Assembly (NCBI GenBank): GCA_018806915.1
Contig: JAGKQI010000097.1
Location: forward strand, 496,001-560,000
Length of the DNA: 64,000 nt
Source of the DNA: Phytophthora colocasiae
Taxonomy: Eukaryota > Oomycota > Peronosporomycetes > Peronosporales > Peronosporaceae
Direction of reading: 5' to 3'
A program made the translations under genes and the position numbers. Of the stretch, positions 1-9,432 are shown piece by piece (position 1 is the first letter of the stretch; each line of letters starts with the position of its first letter). The notes under the pieces were generated by a model, which did not search any database, was not told the DNA's origin, and was given only the letters and a program-made list of their open reading frames with translations.

Positions 1-2
1 AA

Positions 3-845
3 AATATCAAGATTTCCGATGGATTAAAGGAAGAAATTAAACAAGAGATCGAGAATGAAATAGCTGATAAATTAGACGCGATAATTGTCGATGAAGCTGT
101 AAAACCACAGCAAAATGTTAAGGACGAAAATGGCCCATTGCTGGATAAGGTGGCTCAACTCTATGAAGAAGAAGCGGAAGCTGAGAAGGAATTGGGGCAG
201 ATGCAGGAAGAACTGGACAAGGCTTTACGTGGGTTACCGGAGAATGGTCCATCTGAGGAAATTGACATTATAGTGAGTGCGACACATGATGAAGATCAAG
301 TGGAAGTGGTAGATGAAGAGATTGTCATCGTTATTCCAGCATCGACAGGTAGTGGACCACGACTAACAGACGAAACGAAGGAGGAACTGGAAGAACAAGT
401 TGTCAACGACGCAGCAAATGCCCTTGGAACGATCATCCTGAAGGATTTTATCAACCCCCCAGTGCCACAAGCCGCTTTCCCATATTCCCCGAGACTTGAA
501 GGAGATTCACAGACGTTGCAGGTTCCAGTGGAGGCTGTGCAGGCTCAATGGGATGCAGTTGATACTCCAGAGGTTAAACCAGCGCTTCGCAGAGAAAGAG
601 CCACTACGACGGCTCACACTGGCTTCGAACATCCGATTTTCACTCCACCTCACTGGCAAATGCCTGATGAGCAACTCTGGACTATGAAGCTGTCGATGCT
701 CACGTCCATTTCGTGTTTAACGCTTCTGGTGATAGTCGGCGTCTGGACGGGGGTACGTCGCTCTCGTCGCGTTATCTTGACTGACAGTAACTTCCGCTGG
801 GCTGAAGCTGTCGAGTACATGGACGCATTCCCGTATGAAGAGTAA
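3..845 (+). CDS. C-terminal part of a single-pass membrane protein (5' end outside window)
   Basis: The reading frame is open from the left edge of the window to a TAA at 843-845, so the gene starts upstream and only about 280 residues are seen. The visible part is acidic and probably partly helical (runs of Glu/Lys, a possible coiled coil around positions 140-230), then a proline-containing low-complexity stretch. One hydrophobic segment of about 20 residues near 690-750 (SISCLTLLVIVGVWTGV) is followed by RRSRR, which predicts one transmembrane helix with a basic flank and a tail of about 30 residues. I do not recognise a family. It converges on the next gene with only 50 bases between stop codons, typical of compact oomycete gene islands. 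Confidence 0.7.
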   Translation, partial: NIKISDGLKEEIKQEIENEIADKLDAIIVDEAVKPQQNVKDENGPLLDKVAQLYEEEAEAEKELGQMQEELDKALRGLPENGPSEEIDIIVSATHDEDQVEVVDEEIVIVIPASTGSGPRLTDETKEELEEQVVNDAANALGTIILKDFINPPVPQAAFPYSPRLEGDSQTLQVPVEAVQAQWDAVDTPEVKPALRRERATTTAHTGFEHPIFTPPHWQMPDEQLWTMKLSMLTSISCLTLLVIVGVWTGVRRSRRVILTDSNFRWAEAVEYMDAFPYEE

Positions 846-895
846 GAAGTCAACTTTCAGCTTCGTTTTTCCTTGTTTTTGCATGATTTCAATGA

Positions 896-3800
896 TCACG
901 ATACGTTTGAGTCAGCAGCAGCTATGACGCTATCCAAGAAAGCTGCTACGTCTTCCATTCCACTTGATCTCGCTAAGTCCGCAGCATTTTGTCCGTCCTC
1001 ATTCGTGATAAACAGAGCAATGGACGGTAGAAAAGTAATCAAAACCTCAGCAGCTTGTTGAAATCCAAGCCATGCAGCCACATGTAATGGCGTGTTGCCT
1101 CTCACGTCCGCGTAGTCCACAAAATCCGGATGTTTCTTGCATAAATATCGTATACTGTCGATATCGTTCCGAAGACAAGCATACGCTAAAGGCATTCGCT
1201 CCTCGGAATCCGTTGCCAGTAAATCCGCTCCACACATTTCTCCCAGAAACGTCAACGTGTCCACATTAGGAGAAATATGAGCACAAGTCAAACGTGACTG
1301 GTTCCTATCGTCAATTTTCACACCTCCACTTTCGAGTAAGAGCGAAATCACCTCGGTATTTCCACTTGTAATGGCAGCGTGAAGCACAGTGTCTCCATAT
1401 AAATCAACACCAAATGGTTGTTCATTTGAGACAGACTGAGTCGTTTTCATCAGGTACCGTACACACTCGACTTGACCAGCATAACAGGCGTAAAACAATG
1501 GAGTTCGTCCATCTTCGTCTCTCCAATCCAAGTAATCACTAGCGGAATAACCACCTCCATCTCCATTTTGTAATGAAGTGAGAAGCGCTTCTAAGCAGTT
1601 CACATGGCCACTTAGAGCTGCAGCGTGTAGAGCAGTAGTTAATGAAGTATAGTAGCATTCTTCACATGGTGATACAGCACTGGAATAATTGTAGTACTCA
1701 GCGAATGAAGTCATAGAGAATCCGAGAGAATCTGCTCCTTCACAGGATAATTCCAGACGTAGTGAGCGATAGCACTGATCTTCATCAATCCACCGGTTAA
1801 TATCCAAGTGAATGGGGACACACGCAGTTCTTAGCGTCTCGATATGACCAACCACTCCGGATAAATTGGTGATGTTCACAGGAATATCCAACTTTTGAAT
1901 TCCAGCTAAAATATCACCATTAACGAGTCCAGATTGATCCGCAGAAGATGCAGGCACGATGTCGTATATAACCAGAGCACTTGCGCCATCGTCACAAGCT
2001 GAAACCTCTGTTGCTTCTTGCGTTTCATCGTCTCCCATCGTTTTGTACGGCTTTCCTGGTTCAATTTCATCTTGAGACCACTTGAAAGGACTCAGTTGGC
2101 AGCCCAAAAGGCCGTTACCCTCCCACTTCCGAGGACACAAGGATACTTGTACTTCCTGGAATTTCCCAGAATCAACAGGTCGAAGAAGAACAACGGAGAT
2201 GCATGTGTTGACGTTCTTCTGTACACATTCCGCCATAGCCATCAGACACTTCGGAGTGCTGCTTACAATCCCACCAAAATCCACTAACAGATCACCACTT
2301 AGCAACATCGCTTGGAACGCTGGTGAGTTGTCTGTGACGCTTAACACCTGAGCGAACGGCACTAAACCACGGTCTACCGCCGACGAAATGCTCCAAACAG
2401 ATCGACTATCTTCCTTTTTCTGCGTTTCTAGTGAAGAATCCAAAGGTTCTTCTGTCGCAGGTCCATCGACACTTCTAGGACTCGGAACAACGACGATTTC
2501 TTCATCTGCTTCTTCTGTGCTGATAGTTTCATCCTTAGCATCATCTAGATCCGGATTTGCCCTGGTCTCGTCTGAAATTTCAGCGCTAGAAACAGTATCA
2601 GGAATGTCACTGGCACGTGGGTCTTCAGCCTCCACAACACCATCCAGTAGCTCAGGTGACGTCGTGTCATCCTCAGCCAGAATCTCATTATCCACTACTA
2701 CCTGCTCAATTACTGGGAGTTCCTGGTTCTCCGCTGTTTCAGTCTCCCCCCCAGCTTTCGTTTGATCTCCATTGTCACTCGTTACTTGGTCTAAAGGTTC
2801 ACTGGAATCGACCAAAGGCTCCTTCTCGTTCTGTAGCTCTTCCCGCAGCGTATTGTCGCTAGCACCCACTTCACTCTTGTCTTTCTCATCTTCCGTTTTA
2901 TTTTTCAGTTCAAGCTCCTCCATTTTCTGACGTTCCAGACTCTGTCGTATTTGCATCTCTTTCCGTTCAGCCTGCTGAGCTTCTCTCTCCTTCTGTAACT
3001 TGTGGATTTGAATCCTTCTCTGCTTGTCCTGTTCATACTGTTGAGCCATAGCAGCTCTTCGCAGTTGAGTCGCTTCACGTTGCTTCTCTTGTTCTCGCTC
3101 CTGAAACAAACGCCATTCCTCCTGCTCCGCTGCAATTTGTCGTTGTCGCTCTCTTTCAGCGATCATTTCCTGCTGCATAGCATGGCCCAATACATCCTCC
3201 ACCTGCATCTGCACCTTCTCCACTTCAATCTGGTGGATTTCCCTAGCAATTCTCGCTTCTTCTTCAATCGCATGTTGTTTCGCAGCGAATTCCGCTCGAG
3301 CTTTTGCATCTGCCGCTTCTTTCAACGCTTTCATCTTCCGTTCCATCTCCAATTTCCTAGCTGCTTCTTTTTCTCTTGCTTCTTTCTCCTGTTGTTCTCT
3401 TTGCTCTCTGATTTTAGCTAAATACTGCTCCTTGATCTTCTTCTCCTCTTCCAGTTCTTTTTCTCGTTGTAACTTCCTTGCAGCTTCTTTCTCCGCTTCT
3501 ACCAGTCTTAACACCAATAGCTCTTCTTCACGCATCCGTGATCTTTCTTCTTGTCGTTGGAGACGTTCTTGACCTTCAGGAGTACCGGTATAGTCTTCTT
3601 TTGCCATTAAACCCAATTCCGCACGTCTCTGCTGCTCCGCCACCATTCGTTGGCGGTGATTTACTGCTGCTGAAGCTTCTTCTCCACTTTGCACTTGTGT
3701 AGGCCCAGCAGCATTCACTTGTTTCATCATCATTAACCGATCGAAGCCTAAAAGACGATCAAAACCTAAATAACCCACAGAACCTCCTGTTGGAGGACGT

Positions 3801-3916
3801 GCAAGCTCACTAGTTGACCCATTTCCACGATGCGTAGGGCTTTTCGGAGGCGGAGGCTGCGCTCGATTGCTTGTAGAGGATGGAGAAGCATCTACAGAGA
3901 GAGGAAAGACACCCAT
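896..3916 (-). CDS. Coiled-coil protein with PSMD9-like PDZ domain and C-terminal ankyrin repeats
   Basis: A single uninterrupted frame of 1006 residues starts at an ATG (complement of 3914-3916). Residues of about 1-70 are low-complexity. About 75-360 form a long charged coiled coil rich in Glu, Lys, Arg and Gln, followed by an acidic linker. From about residue 515 there is a PDZ-like domain with PFAQVLSV, SPAFQAMLLSGDLLVDFG and then KWEGNGLLGC; this order matches the PDZ region of proteasome-assembly chaperone PSMD9/Nas2. A second weaker PDZ-like stretch (SADQSGLVNGDILAG) lies near residue 660. Residues of about 760-1000 carry ankyrin repeats (TALHAAALSGHVNCLEALL, GRTPLFYACYAGQVECVRYL, GNTPLHVAAWLGF). 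PDZ and ankyrin modules bind proteins, so a scaffold role is inferred; no catalytic motif is seen. It is divergent to the Yae1-domain gene, sharing a 122-base upstream gap. Confidence 0.85.
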   Translation of the reverse strand: MGVFPLSVDASPSSTSNRAQPPPPKSPTHRGNGSTSELARPPTGGSVGYLGFDRLLGFDRLMMMKQVNAAGPTQVQSGEEASAAVNHRQRMVAEQQRRAELGLMAKEDYTGTPEGQERLQRQEERSRMREEELLVLRLVEAEKEAARKLQREKELEEEKKIKEQYLAKIREQREQQEKEAREKEAARKLEMERKMKALKEAADAKARAEFAAKQHAIEEEARIAREIHQIEVEKVQMQVEDVLGHAMQQEMIAERERQRQIAAEQEEWRLFQEREQEKQREATQLRRAAMAQQYEQDKQRRIQIHKLQKEREAQQAERKEMQIRQSLERQKMEELELKNKTEDEKDKSEVGASDNTLREELQNEKEPLVDSSEPLDQVTSDNGDQTKAGGETETAENQELPVIEQVVVDNEILAEDDTTSPELLDGVVEAEDPRASDIPDTVSSAEISDETRANPDLDDAKDETISTEEADEEIVVVPSPRSVDGPATEEPLDSSLETQKKEDSRSVWSISSAVDRGLVPFAQVLSVTDNSPAFQAMLLSGDLLVDFGGIVSSTPKCLMAMAECVQKNVNTCISVVLLRPVDSGKFQEVQVSLCPRKWEGNGLLGCQLSPFKWSQDEIEPGKPYKTMGDDETQEATEVSACDDGASALVIYDIVPASSADQSGLVNGDILAGIQKLDIPVNITNLSGVVGHIETLRTACVPIHLDINRWIDEDQCYRSLRLELSCEGADSLGFSMTSFAEYYNYSSAVSPCEECYYTSLTTALHAAALSGHVNCLEALLTSLQNGDGGGYSASDYLDWRDEDGRTPLFYACYAGQVECVRYLMKTTQSVSNEQPFGVDLYGDTVLHAAITSGNTEVISLLLESGGVKIDDRNQSRLTCAHISPNVDTLTFLGEMCGADLLATDSEERMPLAYACLRNDIDSIRYLCKKHPDFVDYADVRGNTPLHVAAWLGFQQAAEVLITFLPSIALFITNEDGQNAADLARSSGMEDVAAFLDSVIAAADSNVS

Positions 3917-4038
3917 TCTTCACAGCAAGAAGGATAACTTGTAGCGTAGCCATTTTTAGGCATTTTCGCTCAGATTTAACCCTTACCGAATCGAGGGATA
4001 TCACATTAGACAGACAGTGAGGAATTAGCTGAGTGAAG

Positions 4039-4553
4039 ATGACAAACATTCTGCCTGCTCTGGACGCTAGCGACTCAGACGATGGCTTCCAAGACTTCCT
4101 GAGTGAAGAAGAGGAAGAACAGACACTATTAGACCAGGAGAGCGTGGCGTTAGAACGTCGTATGAAGACGGTGAGGCTCAAATATCTCCTATCCAGTCGA
4201 TTATATGCTGTTTCTCATAATTTATATCCAACCGTTAGATGGGCATTCGCGACGGTCTGGAGCTCGGGAAAGAGGACACACTCCAACAAGGATTTGATGA
4301 AGGTTTTACAGTGGGAGCAGCACGGAGTTTCTCCTTTGGGAGGTTACGAGGTGCCTTAGGGACAGCCGTGGCTTGTGGTTTATTTGATGCAGAGATGATG
4401 ACACAAGCCAAAGCTTGCATGACGCAATTAAGGACGTTGGAGATGAACACTAGTGCTTTCAGTGACGACAAGAAGGACATATTTTCTGAAGAGGACACTG
4501 TAGCCAGACAGGCTCACGATATCTTGAAGAGTATCGGACTGCTTTTGCAGTAA
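4039..4553 (+). CDS. Yae1-domain protein (YAE1/LTO1 family), two exons
   Basis: Exon 1 is 4039-4170 (44 codons from the first ATG), the intron 4171-4238 is 68 nt with GTGAGG donor and TTAG acceptor in phase 0, and exon 2 is 4239-4553. The joined protein is 148 residues. Exon 1 encodes an acidic N-terminus. Exon 2 opens with the glycine-periodic Yae1 signature (GIRDGLELGKEDTLQQGFDE, then GFTVGAARSFSFGRLRG). In other eukaryotes Yae1 and Lto1 form an adaptor that recruits the ABC protein Rli1/ABCE1 to the cytosolic iron-sulfur assembly machinery. The length fits LTO1 or a small YAE1, and I cannot tell which. The intron is supported because without it neither frame holds the full motif plus an acidic N-terminus, and because splicing keeps the frame. 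Confidence 0.8.
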
Positions 4554-5420
4554 ACAGATTCGTTCAGCAATTTCGCGAAGGTATTGGTGAGTCAACTTTG
4601 GCAAAATATGATGGCTGAAACATGACATTCAGACTACCGAGAACCTGGAGTATAAGCGATCTGATTTACGAGGTGGAAGAACCTTCGGAAAGCTTGACGT
4701 ATCAAGGAGACTTGAAGAGGATCTGGCACTAGTGAGCTAACGACGCATTTGGTACATGCATGTTCGAGTGATATTGCACCGGTTGGACTCTAATGTGGAG
4801 ATCGATTTGTTATCAAGGACGCGGTCGCAGAAGAAAACCGTCATCGACTACCTCTTCTTCTGCTTGACGACATGTACATGTTTACAATTTTATAATAAAA
4901 AGTACGTGTTTTTTGCTTCCTAACGCCTGACATACGGTATACATGTTTGGCGATGGTGTAAGTTTGTACTACCACTACGGTAGTATGCTGTAAGCTTGTA
5001 TTTCATGTACTACTACGGTAGTACTTCGAAGTAGTTACATGTCTATGCCGGGGCGTTAGGATGTGAAAGCCCGTATTACATGTACTACGGACGTAGTACT
5101 TCATTAACCATTGGTTTCTTCATCTAAATACGGCACATCGATGTACCGTACTTTCATTGCTGTGTCCGAAATTCGGCACGTTGCGATAAAAGAACCAAAT
5201 GAAGCCTGATCGTTAATCGTAGAATTAACCTATCACATCTACAACCTATCATGTAAATGCTGTTGCAACCAGTAGCAAAATGCTCAACAGTTTGAAATCG
5301 AACCCAAATCTCGTGATAGGGGGGGGATTGGCCGATCGGTTTACGTGTATTGCGAATACCGTGTGCTCTTGTTGGGGCTCTGACTAATGTGGCATTTTGC
5401 AATTTGCCCTACATCGAGCA
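4554..5420. other. Intergenic region with no recognisable gene
   Basis: This gap between the Yae1-domain gene and the effector has no convincing coding frame. It contains the foldback element listed separately at 4919-5060, another small hairpin at 5082-5099, an AT-rich stretch near 4890-4910 with AATAAA-like sequence, and the presumed promoter of the effector. I saw no confident match to the oomycete initiator/flanking-promoter-region consensus. Confidence 0.5.
4919..5060. repeat. Small foldback (MITE-like) element with internal palindromes
   Basis: The ends carry the inverted pair CCTAACGCC (4919-4927) and GGCGTTAGG (5052-5060); the similarity extends imperfectly inward (CATA...ACATG on both arms). 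Between them lie two perfect short hairpins: TACTACC/GGTAGTA at 4967-4985 and GTACTAC-TACG-GTAGTAC at 5007-5024. A third of the same core, GTACTACG-GA-CGTAGTAC, lies just outside at 5082-5099. No target-site duplication was found, so the mobile origin is an inference. Confidence 0.4.
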
Positions 5421-7385
5421 ATGCGTCTGTTCTGGCTGGTAGGTCTGGCTATCCTCGCCTTCATTGCAGACACCACAGTACTCGCTTCCGATGTTTCCTA
5501 CCAAATTCACGTTGCCGCATCACCTACGAGGCTTTTGCGAGTCAGAAGTACAACCAGCGAAGAAAGAGCTGGAGGGGGTACCTCTGTTTCTGTAGCTGAC
5601 AAATTTGCAAAATTCTTTAAGTTTTCGAAAGTGACCGACAAACAGCTTCAGAAGTGGCGTGACAATGGAAAAGCAGCGGAAAAGGTATTTTATCGCATGG
5701 ACCTGGACAATACTCACTTCACGAAACTGTTTGAGAGCCCCCAGTTCCTGAGATGGCTTGCATATACCGATTACTTGAGTACTTCCGGGAAAGGATCACC
5801 TGCCATTTCAGTCTTGTCAACAAAGTATGGTGACGATACACTGTACAAGATGATCGAGTTAGCCAAGAAGCATCCGGACACCAAGGCGTTGGGAGCCAGA
5901 CTACAAACGGACCAACTGGAACATTGGGTAAAGACTGGGAAAGACCCCGGTGAAGTTTACAAGCTGTACGACCTCAACTCCTTTGGACAGAGTATTCTCA
6001 GTAAGCCTGAGTTCAGTGCTTGGACCAAGTACGTGGACGATCTGAATGCAAAGAAGGAAGGGCCGATGGTCTCGATTATCCCGACACTAAGGAAATACTT
6101 CAGTGACGACGATCTGTTTAAAATTGCCATAGCAGCTCAGAGATCAGGAGAAGCGAAAGCTATGGGGGCGAAATTGGACGACGCGTTTGTGCACTTCTGG
6201 ATTCAGCACAAGAAAACGCCAGAAAACGTTCTGGTCGAGCTCGGTCTGAAGAAATCAGCAGAAACTCTACTGGAGAGCCCACTTCTTAACATTTTAGCCA
6301 AGTACACGAAGGCTTACAATACCGTGTACGCGAAGAAGACGACCGTGATTGAAACACTCATACGGACATTCGACGATAAAACCATGGCTAGATTGCTCCT
6401 GGACTCTACGACGAAGAACATCGCGAAAAAGTTCCAAAAGGAGCAGCTGAGAATGTGGTTGAACAGTGGCAAATCTGTGGACGACGTTTACAAACTGCTG
6501 GGTTTACCTTCTCCAAGGAATAAACTGGTGGACTTCGGTAATCAAGAGCTTTACAAGACATGGGTGATGTTTATGAACGCTGTCAGTCTCAAGAACCCAG
6601 AGAAAACGTCTGCTATGTTCTCGGCGTTGGCGAATAGTTTTCACGACAGACCGATGATGCAAATTCTCCAAGCAGCACAGAAGTTCCCGAGTATGGAAAG
6701 TTCAGCCACCAAGTTGCAGCTGAAGAAGGCTCAAAGCATTTTTTCATCTGGGGTATCTCCTTCCAAAGCGTTTACGATGACTGCGCTCGATGACATGGGA
6801 GAATCCGTTCTTAGCAGTCCTTTGTTCAACAAGTGGATGGCTTACGTGGAAGGCTTCAACAAGAAAAACCGAGCAAAGAAACAATCCTGGTTCGTGTCAC
6901 TCCGTGACAACTATCAAGACCATAACCTTGACAATATCATTGACAAGGCGATGAGAGACCCCAGGACAATGACACTTGCGAAGTTGGTAGAGAAGGAGCG
7001 CATGAATGAGTGGCTTGTGAGGTGGAAACGCCCTCCACGGGCTGCATTCAGGCTTTTGCATCTCGACGAAGCTGGTGAAAAGGTATTTTCGAGTTCGAAA
7101 TTCGAGTTGTGGGTCAAGTACTTAGACGACTGGAACGTGAAATATCCCAGAAAGAAGACAGTTATGTTCGATGAAATTCGGGCTAACATCAACGACTACA
7201 ACCTAGTGCAGATACTTGGAGCAGCAGGTAGGGTCCCCAGTACGAAAAAACTGGCATCGCAGCTGAAGGACGCGCTGACAGACAAATGGGTAGCGGAGAA
7301 AAAATCACTGCCTTACATCAAATTTTGGCTCAATGGTATAGCATACTCGGACGATATGCTGCAGCGGTACGTCAACAGTGTGTAG
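5421..7385 (+). CDS. Secreted RXLR-EER effector with seven tandem WY/LWY modules
   Basis: The ATG at 5421 is chosen because it is the first ATG in frame and begins a signal peptide (MRLFWLVGLAILAFIADTTV, cleavage likely near residue 22-24). An RLLR motif follows at residues 37-40 and EER at 47-49, the host-targeting signature of oomycete cytoplasmic effectors. The rest of the 654 residues is a regular series of helical modules; the W-box position recurs at about residues 79, 169, 260, 346, 441 (Phe here), 531 and 623, a period of about 90. The first six modules also show a second box of the form SP-F--W--Y, while the seventh is short. The architecture and length resemble the silencing suppressor PSR2 of Phytophthora sojae, but shared layout does not prove shared function. 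Other LWY effectors recruit host phosphatases. The gene is intronless and intact. Confidence 0.93.
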   Translation: MRLFWLVGLAILAFIADTTVLASDVSYQIHVAASPTRLLRVRSTTSEERAGGGTSVSVADKFAKFFKFSKVTDKQLQKWRDNGKAAEKVFYRMDLDNTHFTKLFESPQFLRWLAYTDYLSTSGKGSPAISVLSTKYGDDTLYKMIELAKKHPDTKALGARLQTDQLEHWVKTGKDPGEVYKLYDLNSFGQSILSKPEFSAWTKYVDDLNAKKEGPMVSIIPTLRKYFSDDDLFKIAIAAQRSGEAKAMGAKLDDAFVHFWIQHKKTPENVLVELGLKKSAETLLESPLLNILAKYTKAYNTVYAKKTTVIETLIRTFDDKTMARLLLDSTTKNIAKKFQKEQLRMWLNSGKSVDDVYKLLGLPSPRNKLVDFGNQELYKTWVMFMNAVSLKNPEKTSAMFSALANSFHDRPMMQILQAAQKFPSMESSATKLQLKKAQSIFSSGVSPSKAFTMTALDDMGESVLSSPLFNKWMAYVEGFNKKNRAKKQSWFVSLRDNYQDHNLDNIIDKAMRDPRTMTLAKLVEKERMNEWLVRWKRPPRAAFRLLHLDEAGEKVFSSSKFELWVKYLDDWNVKYPRKKTVMFDEIRANINDYNLVQILGAAGRVPSTKKLASQLKDALTDKWVAEKKSLPYIKFWLNGIAYSDDMLQRYVNSV

Positions 7386-9073
7386 AGATTTTAATAAACA
7401 AAATCTCAACTTTGGGTGAGAACCTCATGGTTTGCTCACTTCCTTTGCAGTCAGATCGCAAGTTGTTGATCTACATTGGACCCAATTGCTGATTGTTCTT
7501 CGATTACTGCAGAGCTTCAGTGAGGTAGTTCCTAATCTTTCATCAGGCTTATAAATGTCGTACAGGTTTCCCTTTGAGTAAACCTCTGTTTGACTGACTG
7601 CAAGACGGCGGATGGTGCTGCGCTCAATTCAACTTTTGCACAAGAAGCACCACGATAAAAGGAAAGTTGATGGCGAAGCAGACGACCCAGACAATTCGCG
7701 AAATGAAGCAGACGACCACCGCGAAGAAGAACAAGCCGCGAAGAAGACGATCTCTTCGCGAGTCATTGAATCCTCTGCTTCCCCGGGACAAGTGCGTCTG
7801 AGAGACGTACTTCGCGGCAATCACGAGGGCGTTGGGACGAACGGGCTTAAACACGAGTAAAATCGGAGTCAATTCAAGTAATCCTTCAAAAGGATGAATT
7901 TCGAGTAATCGAGATCGCTAAAAGCGCATTTGCGAGTAAAACTAAAAAAGATACATTTAAAGTACATCTGTTGCGTCACAGAGTTAACCTGGTAGCTTTA
8001 ACTGTGCACCAACTCTTCAGCTTTTAAAGCTTCTCACTAGCGCATCCTTGAGAAACCGCTTGTGGCCGCCCCATCGAGAACTAGTAAGCCACTGCTCCTG
8101 CAACGTCTGTCCCGTGAGTATAGGCCGATTAAGACACTCGACTAGCTCCTGGCACTCCATCTTCACTTGAGCACCGTGGTCATCCAGAAGTAAAATGCCG
8201 TCTTTTTCCCCAGGATACGACTTTGCCGAGACGATATTGCTCGTATTTAGCACCATCACCTGCAGCGAGCGTAAACTCTCCCATGATATTCCAATGCAAA
8301 GGTCGTGCAGGGAATTTCAGCATGTCTCGAATGAGAATGTCAACTGAGAACCGGTGAGTATTGTCGCCCCCTTCTGCTAACGGTCAGCTTTCTGACCGGC
8401 AAGGATTCCTTAAACGCTGATTCCACGCTGTAGAGCCATAGCCGCCACCACGTAGGAGCATTGCCAACCTGTATGAAAGAACTTCGCACAGTCGCCTGTC
8501 GGATTGCCTGAATCTGCGTGCAATTGTCAGATACAATAACCAGAAATGATTAACATGATGCTCGTACCGTTGCCTTGGACACTGATGGTGCCGTAGTGAT
8601 CATACCGGATTCCATAACTGACCTACGCCCGACGTGGCACCAGATGTGGATACACTGGGCAGGCGGTTTTGTGACGAATTTGACTGCTGCTCTTCCTAAA
8701 ATATACAGTTGATGGCGAAAGTACCAAAAGGTGACTTTATCGCTATGGAGAGTCAACGTTGCAGTTACGTTTCATGCCACATGGAGACTACATTCACTAT
8801 CAGAAAACAAAGGCTGCTGCCAAATGTGGCGAATATCCAGTCGTCATACAGAATGCATTATCAGTTTATTTACCAGCATGCGGATGAGCTCAACTGTGAA
8901 CGAAAAACTATCACGCTACTGATTCTACAGTTAGGTTTTGAACTACCGATTGATCTCCAGTTCGAACAAATGCCCCAAATTTAGGTTGACCGTAAAACAG
9001 TGTATCTATTGAATTAGCTTGAGATCGTGGCAAGTTAGTCCAAAGAGTTGTCCACCTAGTTAGTTAATCAAAT
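7386..9073. other. Non-coding or decayed DNA downstream of the effector
   Basis: TTTTAATAAAC follows the effector stop by a few bases and may be a poly(A) signal. The rest has only short frames on both strands with no recognisable domain. The minus strand between about 8020 and 8760 holds fragments that may be one broken gene (a piece with KDGILLLDDHGAQVKMECQE and another with HIWCHVGRRSVMESGM), but stops and frame changes separate them and I cannot name a family. Several CGAGTAA words occur at 7853, 7898 and 7932, echoed inverted near 10010-10036. Confidence 0.45.
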
Positions 9074-9432
9074 ACAAATAACGACGGAAAAACCCGCCGG
9101 GAAATGTTAGTGCTTTCAATAGTTAAGAACGGGCAGCTTACACGACGGAAAAACACGACGTCTGGCATTACTGTTTTCTATTGGCTCAAAATTGAAATCT
9201 ATGTCCCAAAGTCCAATTTTTGTTCATTACAAAATTCTGTTTTATCCAATAGAATCGGCAAAGCAAAATTTACAGCTATTATAAATAATATTCAACCAAT
9301 CGAAGAAGTGATTTGCGGAAAATGGTTCACTTTTTTTGTATTCTTAGTGAGTTTTTCACCAGGTGGTCGGATGAACATTGCTGGACTTACGACGTCTTTT
9401 TGAATCCGTCGTCTTTTTCCGTCGTTATTTGT
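9074..9432. mobile_element. MITE with 19-bp terminal inverted repeats
   Basis: The left end ACAAATAACGACGGAAAAA (9074-9092) is the exact reverse complement of 9414-9432. AAT occurs immediately outside both ends and may be a 3-bp target duplication. Inside, a second copy of the ACGACGGAAAAA word (from about 9138) and GACGTC words near both ends make nested subterminal inverted repeats. The interior is AT-rich with no coding capacity, so this is a non-autonomous DNA transposon of about 359 bp; the superfamily is not determined. Confidence 0.75.

Noticed and set aside
2018..3702. Plus-strand frames opposite the coiled-coil gene
   Set aside because: Their Ser/Leu-rich content is the mirror of Glu/Lys/Gln codons of the minus-strand gene; several overlap each other and none has a domain.
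7612..7860. An 82-codon charged frame downstream of the effector
   Set aside because: No domain, no neighbouring exon that extends it, and a similarly long frame exists on the opposite strand.
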